A stretch of 64,000 nt of DNA from Adiantum capillus-veneris. Its lineage: Eukaryota > Streptophyta > Polypodiopsida > Polypodiales > Pteridaceae. Under the pieces are notes generated by a model. It saw nothing but the letters and a program-made list of their open reading frames with translations, was not told the DNA's origin and did not search any database. Positions 10,305 to 19,173 of the stretch are shown here, one piece after another. Every line of letters starts with the position of its first letter. Position 1 is the first letter of the stretch. The stretch is from assembly GCA_014529385.2 (NCBI GenBank), contig CM043957.1:89432881-89496880 (forward strand), read 5' to 3'. The position numbers and the translations under genes were made by a program.

Positions 10305-11896
10305 TGTCATAATAATCAATATCTAATTCTCCTAAATGATTTTCTCATATTAAACTGATCATTTAATGTGGGGAAGTGCCAAGGGAGAAAAAGCTAGAAT
10401 ATTGGTTAAGTTAGCAGACCGGCCACAGTAGGGATCCAAAGGAGGGAAAATAGGGATCCAAAGGGGGGGCCATCTGCAAAAGAGCCATGTGAAACAACGG
10501 GCTAAAAAGACCCTAAGGTTCAGCCCATTAAGACTTCCAAAATGCTAAGGTTCCAAAATTCAAAGGTTGTGTCCAAAGGTCAACCTTAGGGAAAATTGGA
10601 TGCTTAGTGTGTGTGCCCAAAAAGTCTTTCTGCATCCCTACATGGGAGGGGGCGAGCCCCAAAGCTAGGGGATGAGAGAGAAAACCACACACACACACAC
10701 AGGCTCCCTTTACACAAAGGGAATGAGGGACACATGTCAGCTCCCTAGGCCAGATGCCCACAAGGTGTGCCCAATTCCTATTGGAAGACCCTTGAAGTGG
10801 ACCAATGAGAATTAAGCTAGAGTAAATCTAGTTTAATTAATTTAAAAACATTTAATAAAAGAAACCAATAAGAATTAAGTGTCCTAGAAGACTATTGGGC
10901 AGTCTCCCAAGGGGTCCAATGAGCATTCAGAAGCCCCATGGCTTGCCTGATTCCTATTGGCCAAGAGGCAAAGGGGTCCAATGAGAGTTTAGTTTAATTA
11001 TTTAATTATCTAAAGCTCTCACAAAAGGGGAAAGGGGGACACATGTCAGAAGGCTATCACTTATGCTGCTTAATTCCTATTGGCTTGACCTGGGGAGGTC
11101 CAATGAGGAAAAAGCCAGCCTAACTTAGCAGCTAGGGCTCGCCCAAGAGAGAGGGGGGGCTGATTTTTGCTGGGCATTCACTCTCACACTCTCACACTTG
11201 ACCATGTGTGAAGGAAAAACACTCTATCTCCTCCCAAGCTTTAATGGAGAGCTCATCACCTACTCCAAGCTTGTGAGATAGAAGCCTACATCGACACTCT
11301 CTTGGCATGTGGATGCAAATCCAACCAAGAGCCAAGCTTCAATGCATGCTCATCTTCTCTACCAAGCTAATTACTAAGCTAAGCTATGCTAATATGAGTG
11401 ATTATGTGAGGAGATGTACTTCTTTCTCGTAAGATACTTCTTTTTCCTCTCAATCTACTCTCATACCCTGCTAGCTCTCACCATCTTCGAAGGTGTGTGA
11501 GGTCTTGGGTCTGAGAACGGGGATAATTCAAGTTGTGTTTGATTAAGTGTTTTGCTTGGTGTATGAAGCTTCCATCTTCATTGCACTAGCTAGTCTTGAA
11601 GGAACACAAAGAATTGTATTGTACAATGTCTCTCTTGATGGGAGAAACCATAATACAAAGCCTTTTGGAGGGGGGACCGGCTCCATGCAAATCCGGTCCT
11701 CAACTGTTGTCAATAGTTTAATTTCTCTCTCTTTTGAAAGTATTGTCGATGCTATCTAACTAGGTGTTATGCTTTTTGTTGCTCTCTCCACCCAAGCACT
11801 CTTGTAATTATCATTAGGAATCTATTCTAATGAAATGCCCACTATGTTCATGCTAGTTTCCGCTACAAATAAGATTCTAGGCCATTAAATGTTACA
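10305..11896 (+). repeat. 3' LTR of the Ty3 element (1592 bp)
   Basis: Offset exactly 7288 bp from the 5' LTR with the same length and about four substitutions by eye. It ends ATGTTACA and is followed by the right target duplication. Confidence 0.95.
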
Positions 11897-11901
11897 GAAA
11901 A
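11897..11901. repeat. Target-site duplication GAAAA, right
   Basis: Matches 3012-3016. Confidence 0.9.
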
Positions 11902-13123
11902 AGCAGAGATTGATGATGGAAGAAGGATCTATAGTCATGCAAACAAGAATGGAAGAAGGCCAAAAAGCCTTGCAAGAAGAAGTAGAAAGCATGAAGAGAA
12001 ATCTCGAGGAGGCGGAAAGAATAAACGCCAAACAAGACCTGCTCGTGAATATGGGCGAAGAAGCTGAAACGGAAAAGCAAAAACTCCTCAGGCAAATTAA
12101 GGAGTTGAAAGGCCAGCAAGGAGGAGAGGTAGAGAGCATAGGGCCAGCCGCCAATGAGGGCATTGACCTAGAAAATGTGGCAGATCCGGTGGACATGCCT
12201 ATGCAAGAGGAAATCCTAGACGGATCCTCTTAAGAGCCACAGGATCTCACACAAGAAGAGGAAGAAAAATTGCGTAAATCAATAGAGATAGATCTCAGAG
12301 AAACCACAAAGGAAGCCTTGGAGTGGGAGCAGAGGGTCTTCAAGTCTATGACTATCCAGAAGATCGACGCCAGCAAACTTAGGCGCGAGTGGCTTCAACC
12401 CTCTCTCCCATATCCATTGCTGAAATATGAGGCAGCTACCATAACAAGCGGATCAGAGAAGAGCCAGCTGTACCTCTTTACAATGTAGATACCTCAAAAC
12501 CAGAAGGGGTCAAGTTCATTGTGGATTCTCAGCCAAAGTGGAGGAAGGCCTGGCTTACAAAGTACCCACAATACCTAATCCACTTGGTAGAGGCACCTAA
12601 AAATATTAGAGACAACCTCGGCTTCTATCCTCTACCAAGGATTAGGACGTGCAAAGTGCAGGAAATTTTGCAAAGAAGCCAACCCACTTGGCTGAACTAC
12701 CCCAAGCTACCGGGCTTGAAGGCAGGTGAGAGAATAAGTGTCCAATACATGGTGAAAACCCTAACGGGTGCCATAAAGTTGTTCACTGGCTCACCTGACC
12801 TTACATGCATTATGATGAGAAAAATCTGCAGAACCCTCTTAGCAGTGTTCGAGACCTTCAAGCCAGGCCAGGTGACTGGCAGCATCTTTTTCTTCCAAGA
12901 TACATATAGATGCGCTTATGATCTGTCAGGTCAGCCTTCCAAGGAGGTGATACATGCGCTGTATCAAAGGATAATGTTTCTAACATCCTATCATCTCCAG
13001 GATTTTGAAGAAGCGTTCTACACAGGCTTCTTCACCGTAAATACTGACATTTTTGGCCCAACAATGCTGAACCTGCATGCCAGATACGAATCACTGCTAA
13101 AGATGCGAGAAACGATACGATGA
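11902..13123 (+). pseudogene. C-terminal part of the long non-Gag/Pol element protein
   Basis: Continues the frame cut at 3016. It starts with more coiled coil (EEGQKALQEEVESMKRNLEE). A TAA stands at 12231-12233, but the same frame stays open to 12486-12488; a frameshift near 12480 then leads into a 200-codon frame ending with TGA at 13121-13123. That last block is a folded-looking domain (WLTKYPQYLIHL, LGFYPLPRIRTCKVQEIL, PGQVTGSIFFFQDTYRCAYDL) that I do not recognise. With 800-3016 the original protein was roughly 1150 residues. No pol gene follows: a polypurine tract and an LTR-like start come within 50 bp. Confidence 0.65.
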
Positions 13124-13160
13124 AGCAGCAGATCAAGGCTATGTTGGGGACGACATGAGC

Positions 13161-13173
13161 AAGGAGGGGGGAG
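13161..13173 (+). other. Polypurine tract of the host element
   Basis: aaggaggggggag immediately precedes TGTTAGAAGC, the apparent start of a 3' LTR, 38 bp after the stop codon at 13123. Confidence 0.7.
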
Positions 13174-14054
13174 TGTTAGAAGCTGGACACACCCCACGGT
13201 ATCTAACTATTCAGAGGATTATTATTTTTGTAATTATTCATTCATAGAGGTAAACCTGATTTTTCACCTTGTAATTATTGGGACTTACAGAAGTTTCCAG
13301 ATTGTATCCCAGTTTTGATAGTTAGATTGAGTAGATGGTTGATTTTGGAACTTTAGGTTTGAGAAATTGTAAGGTATATATACCACTTTTTGACCTTAAT
13401 GAAAAACCTTTTGTCATTAAAAAAAAAACAAGTTTTGAGGTCTGTGAGTAAGCGTACTGTGTACGAGAGAGAGAGTGTGAGCTTCATCTTGACGCTACGT
13501 GTGCTCTGGTGGTCGGAATCGAGTGCGGAGAAGTGCAACGTGTTTCCCCCGACGAGAGCTACGCGCCGATACCTACATTGCACGTGTACGGTCCGGTTTT
13601 GTGAGCTCCTTCTACGAGCTTCATCGGGTGTTTGGGTGAGCATACGTTGTCCGATTTTGCATTGCAGCATATCCACGCGTTCACATTGAGTAGAACTACA
13701 CACTAGGCACTTTAGATTTTGGAAACGAAGACCTGCAGATTTTGGCCAGACATCCTACGTGTTTCTGCACCATGTGTTTTAGGTTGGGATTTTGGTTCTT
13801 AGACCTTAGGGAGAGCAACCTATTGGTACTAGTAGGATCTCCTTCAAGTTCTATGGTGTTTCGAGATTGTTTGATGGGTATTCGACTCTAGAAAGCGTTG
13901 TAGGAAGTTTCCTCTTATGCACTCTTGAAGGTTGTGACTTAGACAATTGGTAGAGACCTCTGTAGGAATTAGTTAGGAGTCGGTCGAGTGTAGGTTGACA
14001 CCTTATGCTTGCTTCCACGCACTTGTGGGTTGAGCTTCGTCCTTAGCTGACATT
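13174..14054 (+). repeat. Probable 3' LTR of the host element
   Basis: Starts TGTTAGAAGC after the polypurine tract. A TATA-like run lies at 13375-13382, followed by AATGAAAAACC and a poly-A run near 13420 that could mark transcript ends. The right end is uncertain. The sequence at 14045-14054 (gacattaca) gives a TG...CA boundary, but an earlier end near 13818 (gagagca), followed by ttggtactag, is also possible. The matching 5' LTR is not within 1-799 and would lie outside the window. Confidence 0.5.
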
Positions 14055-14059
14055 ACATG

Positions 14060-15890
14060 TTAGGTGAGTTCTCGCTGTGCTGACGTCCGTCGCGGCGTAT
14101 CCGTCCAACAGGAATGTTCAACAGATTCAATGTTAGAGAGAAAATGAGACAATGAGTAACACAAGAAAACTTGATCTATTTCATTATAAAAAACAAGCTG
14201 CATAAGCTCAACTGTACATATCAATGATGAAGAAGGTACATCCTTCTCTCCTAACAACAACACATGTGCGCCATGGGATTCGAACATCAAGCTGTTGTGC
14301 TCATAGCTACGCTTCAGTGATGGTCCTAGGCTATGCAACCATTCCCTACCAAGAACCAAGTCTGTTGTCTCCATGTTCATAACCTGAAAATCCAAGCATG
14401 TGGAGTAGCCTTGTACTTCTAATGGAACAGCTCGGACTTGAGTATCCCAAATTTCAGTATCATGTCCATTCATCATTGCTACCTTGTAGCATTGGGTACT
14501 TGGAGTTTGAGGCAATTTGAGTTTTTCACCAATCCGTAATTGATGAAACTGTGAGTAGCACCGTCATCTACCAAGATGCACACCTTGTGCCCTTGCAGAT
14601 TTCGTGCATACGTACTAACTCATGTGGACCGAAGGTCTGTTGCCACATGGAAGCTGTGAGACAGCATTCATGCACCACCTCGCTGTGTGTTACTTCCACT
14701 ATAGAGAATCGTGAGGAAGACTTAAGAGGCAGCAATTGCACCGTGTGCACTATTTTCTCCTTTCCATGAGCAGCAGATTTCCCCTTGGGAATGCATGACC
14801 ACTTCCAAAACATTGAAAACATAATTTTTCTTTCTTAGCTTTATCAAAGTCCTCAGGAGAGAGAGGACCTTTGGACCCCTTGGGTTTTTTAGATGCTTCT
14901 GAATTGGCTACTATGAGTTTCCTTTTATTGTGCCCGTATTGTGCGCGTGTTTTGCCATGTGTACTAGCAGGAATGTGATTATGATGTGATTTCTTTTCAT
15001 CTGGATCATCATGAATATGTGCTCTCACTATGGCTTCCTCAAGTGTTTTAGGGTCTTGGGTCTTGACATACTTCTTAAGCTCTGGTGTCAGACCACGTAT
15101 AAACACCCGTACTTGCTGAAAGTTATCTAGGCCTTCAAACTTGAGGATAACATCCCGATAGTGAGATATATATTCAAGTAATGATGGGTATTGGCGCATG
15201 GAACACGTGTCCCAAGCCGTCCAATTTTGAACTGCCTTATTTGTAGGCAAAAATTCTTTGCGAAACATACCTTCAAAAGCTGCCCAACTCTGTGGTATGA
15301 TATTCTTCTCCTTGAGAGACATCCACCATTTGTAGGCCTTGCCTTCCAGAGTTAAACTTGTTTGCAGTGCTCTGACTGCGTCCGGAGTACGCCGTAAGGC
15401 GTGAATTCCATTCCACTTGCTGAGAAAGATATTCACTGCATCCTTATGCGGTCTCAGTCTTCTCCCTTAAAAGTCGATGGTTTGGTGTTTTTCAACAACT
15501 CATCCACCTCTTTTACAGTGAGAGTGTGCAAAGTATCAGCAAATGGACCTTGTCCTTGATTAGAAGGGCCTTGCTCATGCATGTGCATGTCAGCAGGACA
15601 TGCTCATGCATGTGCATGTCAACAGGACCCTTGGACTGCTGTTGCATTAATTGGATCACTAGCGTGGATAATTTAGTGACATTTTCATTTAAAGATTAAA
15701 AATTTCCTTCCATGACTGATATGCGTGTTTGAAGTGCACAAAATTCTTGAATATCAAGCAATTCATAAGTGTCATCACTTACCGTAGTGTCGCGGGCACT
15801 CTCCATGAGAGCATCCGGACGTGAGCCATCATGGGTAGGATCAGGCATATTTTGCTCGAAATCAAAAGTCATATTGATATTTGAATCCAT
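14060..15890 (-). pseudogene. Ty3 gag and protease fragment
   Basis: Minus-strand start codon near 15890 (MDSNINMTFDF). A Gag core follows within 15436-14750 (KWWMSLKEKNIIPQSWAAFEG, FIRGLTPELKKYVKTQ). A zinc knuckle start CFQCFGSGHAF lies near 14822-14790, where the frame shifts and the final Cys is not in frame. The protease motif near 14560-14540 is DDGATHSFI (D-D-G in place of D-S-G). LVLGREWLHSLGP lies near 14330. Several stops and frameshifts occur, including one near 15460. The fragment ends around 14060-14110 before any RT. It belongs downstream of the LTR and primer site at 16672-16841. Confidence 0.8.
15572..15629. repeat. 29-bp tandem duplication inside the gag remnant
   Basis: Two units beginning tgctcatgcatgtgcatgtc lie end to end with one mismatch (cagcagg/caacagg). 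Confidence 0.9.
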
Positions 15891-16671
15891 GGAGACACAG
15901 TGCAGTGAAAGGAATAGTAAAAAAAAACACATGATATTGAGAGCACTGCAAAGGTTAATTAGTCTTGCTAATCCCATTGAAATCAATATTGGCCAAGTCA
16001 AATTAATCGATCCGAACTGTTAGCCATATAGGGAAATCCTTAACCTGTTGTAGCCAAATCGAGTATGAGTAGAATTGCTTTCGATCGCAACCAATTGTGA
16101 GAAATAACATTGCTTCTGACTCCCCTTGAGACGCTTTATTAATTCTCTGATTTTCTGTAGATAGTACACATAAAATTTGTGTGGGTGTGTGTACTTGCTG
16201 GCCTTGCCTTTGAACCCCTCGGATCTATGCTTACAAACTCCGGAGGTTGGAGCTCCTTGCTTGATGCGTGGTGTATATCACCCCTAGTACCAATAAAGTC
16301 CTAAGGCCAAGGGCCTTAGACGTTTTACATGTGAATTGAAAACTCTGAAAACGCCATAGCCGACAGCAGTACTAGCACGCAAGAGCACTATGAGGGAGAT
16401 GGTGCTTGCTACAGCGTGAAGCGGGCTTTGGCCCTCGGTCGTGAGTTTCTCAGTAGCCCAATGCGATGCCGTAGAGCCTGAGAGGGGACGATTTGGTGCA
16501 GGAAAAATTTTGGCCCCTTCTCCTCACAAGCGTGGTTGCCCACGCAGTCCTCTTCGTCATCCTCTTCCCAGGGGGTGAGCTCCATGGTGCTCTTGACCCC
16601 GACATGCAAAATCATGCAAAGTTTTGTGTGGCTCTCCAACACCACGCATGTCCCTTCCCAAAAATAGGAAC
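15891..16671 (-). other. Leader of the minus-strand Ty3 remnant
   Basis: Lies between the primer site (16672-16688) and the gag start. A minus-strand frame at 16645-16409 is open but resembles nothing known. Otherwise nothing is recognisable. Confidence 0.5.
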
Positions 16672-16688
16672 CTTGGTCTTAATACCAA
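16672..16688 (-). other. Primer binding site on the minus strand
   Basis: On the minus strand the LTR end CTAACA is followed directly by TTGGTATTAAGACCAAGG, a decayed match to the initiator-Met tRNA complement TGGTATCAGAGC. Confidence 0.65.
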
Positions 16689-16841
16689 TGTTAGACAAGG
16701 GGAACTAGAACCTAGGAGTCCACCTCCCAACCACCCACTATATAGCATGGCTCCTAGCCTTTTGCCCTAGTTGGACTCCCTTTCCACACTGCCTAGCCCG
16801 GCCTTGCCCTTGTCTAGTCCGGCCTTGCCGTTGTCCTGACA
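16689..16841 (-). repeat. Short LTR (153 bp) between pol end and gag
   Basis: On the minus strand it runs from TGTCAGGACAACGG to CTTGTCTAACA. A TATA-like box (ctatatag) lies at 16739-16746. Two tandem units of ccggccttgcc lie near 16798-16830. It has a polypurine tract before it and a primer site after it, the arrangement expected at the shared LTR of two tandem elements rather than at a solo LTR. Confidence 0.75.
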
Positions 16842-16856
16842 TTACTCCCCCCTTAA
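16842..16856 (-). other. Polypurine tract, minus strand
   Basis: On the minus strand ttaaggggggagtaa directly precedes the LTR start TGTCAGG. Confidence 0.75.
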
Positions 16857-16985
16857 AGAACTTCTTCTTAATAACACTAATGTTTTTCCAAGTGGTGCCT
16901 TCCTCAAGTCGATCCTTCCACTTGATTAAGGCTTGTTGACGTACATGATGGCGCGTACGTAAATCATGATAGTTGAGAATGCATT
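16850..16985 (-). pseudogene. C-terminal chromodomain end of a Ty3 Pol, minus strand
   Basis: Translating the minus strand from 16985 gives an open frame with PECILNYHDLRTRHHV, QQALIKWKDRLEEGTTW and NISVIKKKF. This is the typical end of plant chromovirus Pol, reaching the polypurine tract. It is truncated at about 16985, where a plus-strand integrase remnant begins. Confidence 0.75.
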
Positions 16986-17865
16986 CAGGTTTACATGGAT
17001 TTGTCCAAGCTTATGTATTGCATTGCCAAAAATGTCAAGTTAACAAAGCAGAGCGCTTGAAAGCAGGAGGACTCTTACATCCTTTGCAGATTCCCAATGG
17101 AAAATTGGAAAGTATCTCTATGGACTTTATTGTGGGTTTACCAACCACTATACGAGGTCATAACTTGGTATAGGTGGTCATAGACCGGTTGACTAAACTA
17201 TGTAAGTTTATTCCAACCAAATCAACAGTTAAGACTCCATCACTAGCCAAGTTATTTGTGGACAATCTATACAAGTTGTATGGTTTCCAAGTAACATTGT
17301 CAGTGATCGTGATCCCAGATTAACACTCATTTTTGGAGGGCTGTGTTCAAAAAATTGGGTACACAACTAAACCTCAGTACAACCAATCATCCAAAAACAG
17401 ATGGTCAGACTGAACGAGTTAACCAAGTGCTAGAGGATGGGTAGAGGATATGCTAAGAGCGTTAGCAAGAAACAATCAGACTGGGAAGAATATTTACCTA
17501 TTCTCGAGTTTGCCTACAATACTGCTAAGCATGTCACAAGTGGATTTAGTCCTTTCATGCTCATGTATGGGTTTCAACCTAGGTCACCTGTTACGGTAGG
17601 GTTGGCAACCAAAAAGCTCCAACAGGTTAAGGATTTTCTCCAAGACCACATGGATATGTTGAAACTTGCTCGTCAGAATGTCCGACAAGCGTAGGATCAA
17701 TATAAGAAGTACACTGATGAGAAACGTTGGCAAGTTACCTTTGAGGAAGGGGAGGAATTATTTTTACGTGTGCCAGAACATTCAGAAAGTCTAACATTTG
17801 AGCCAACACCTAAATTATCTCCATGATATTGTGGGCCTTTCAAAATACTCAAGCGATGACATCAT
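16986..17865 (+). pseudogene. Ty3 integrase remnant, plus strand
   Basis: Begins within the integrase zinc domain (QAYVLHCQKCQVNKAERL), then SISMDFIVGLPTT with the first core Asp. A TAG lies at 17171-17173 and the core is shifted through several frames with degenerate landmarks (DRDPRL, then EYLPILEFAYNTAKH). The C-terminal part (TDEKRWQVTFEEGEELFL, CGPFKILKR) is in the frame open from 17437, with stops at 17692-17694, 17824-17826 and 17860-17862. The chromodomain is missing. It lies head to head with a minus-strand Pol end at 16985. Confidence 0.8.
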
Positions 17866-19173
17866 GTGCCTGTGACGACGGCCAGGTGTTCGGTGGACCG
17901 GTCGAGGATGGTGCCAATTGTGCGGAGGATGGAGCCTGTCAGGGTAAAGCCTTCAATCGGTCATACTCCTTGGGAGTTACCTGTTTGTGAGATGTTAGTG
18001 CCTATGGAGGATGCACTTGCCAACGAAGGCGAGCCTTTGGTTGAGGAGAGTCTGTGTACAACAATAAGGGCAGATGCCAAGTGCTAGGTGCAGCTTGAAG
18101 AAAGAAATCCTATTCTTATGGAGGGTTTGTGTGAGAAGATAGCAGATTATGGCTGGTATGTAGGTGTTGAAGGCTTGGAGCTTGATGAGGAGAATGTGCA
18201 GAGACAAGTTGGCAATATCCAAGATTTTTTGGAGCCATTAAAAGATAGGGATGCAAGTGCCAAGTCGGCCTATGGCGGTGATGATGATGAGAGTTCGAGC
18301 TCGAGATTATGGGAGGCAATTGAAGAGGATGAGTCCACGTCCAATAGCTAGGAGACAAACTCTAGTGAGCTTAAGATGGTGCAAGTAAAGCTTCCCTATT
18401 ATATGCATAAAGATGTGATAGTTGCCAATATGGTTGAAGAACAGGTGGAACTGCCAAAGCTTGAGAATGATGATATGCAGAGGAAAGTGTTGTGCAACAC
18501 CATGCTTATGGTGATATAGGTCAAAGTAGCAGTGCAATATGCTTTGACAGTAAGACAAGTTTGGAGCTTGGTTGGGAAGGAAAGAACTGTTGCGGCTATG
18601 GAAAGTGGACAGGTCACAGGAATAGATCGGCAAGAGGTGTTGGAGGAGCCATATGGATCTACTTGCTTCAATGATAAGGATGATTGGGGGTTTGATGACC
18701 CAGTAGATGAGATGGATGGAGAAACACAAGTGCTCGTTGGAAAAGCTTTGACTAGGATACAGGTGATGCGAGGGCTAGTCCCCTCCACAAGTAGAGGTTC
18801 CTTTGGGAGAGTAGGAGTCTGCTTTGGTGGTTGTGCCAACAGAGGCTGCTGTGGGAGAATATGTGTATCAACTGCAGTGCCCTTCACAGGCTATTTTACA
18901 TGGTTGGGAGACAGGTCGGATATGTTCAGTGAAGGTGGTGGTGTTTATGAGCATGACGGTATGCTCGATGATGTCTTGTTTGAGATGGATGGTTTGCTTG
19001 TGGATGCTTGGAGCAAGGGGATAGTGCCGAAAGCAAGCTACATGGATGATTGGCTATGCACAGGAGTACGACACTACAAGAGGATGTTGTTAGTGGGTGA
19101 AGATGAACAATGTCAAGTGTTTGACCCAGGTGGTGTCTATGCGATAAATCAGGGGGTTCGACAACCCGCATGA
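17866..19173 (+). pseudogene. Unrecognised 436-codon reading frame downstream of integrase
   Basis: The same frame as the integrase C-terminus stays open from 17866 to TGA at 19171-19173, apart from three TAG codons at 18085-18087, 18349-18351 and 18517-18519. The product is rich in Glu, Asp, Val and Met, with an acidic/serine patch (GGDDDESSSSRLWEAIEEDE) and a glycine/cysteine patch (CFGGCANRGCCGR). No domain is recognised. Keeping one frame for 1.3 kb with only three stops, all TAG, is unlikely by chance, so this is probably decayed coding DNA. It may be an extra ORF of the Ty3 element or a captured host fragment; the sequence does not decide. Confidence 0.45.

Larger units (their letters stand above)
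3017..11896 (+). mobile_element. Full-length chromodomain Ty3 retrotransposon, recent but defective
   Basis: Two 1592-bp LTRs in direct repeat bracket a primer site, gag, protease, RT, RNase H, integrase and chromodomain, in the Ty3 order. Five-bp duplications (GAAAA) flank it. The LTRs differ at about four positions by eye (for example ggccagg/ggccaag near 3675/10963 and actatt/actgtt near 4415/11703), so insertion is recent. Nevertheless the polyprotein has at least five frame breaks (near 5695, 7510, 8060, 8270 and 9225). A copy this young with so many lesions was probably already defective and was moved by proteins supplied in trans. It splits the older element's coding region at 3016/11902. 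A solo LTR of the same family lies inverted at 21531-23136. Confidence 0.95.

Noticed and set aside
13819-13840. ttggtactag as a primer binding site after an LTR end at 13818
   Set aside because: It matches the initiator tRNA complement poorly and is six bases from the nearest CA end; left as an alternative only.
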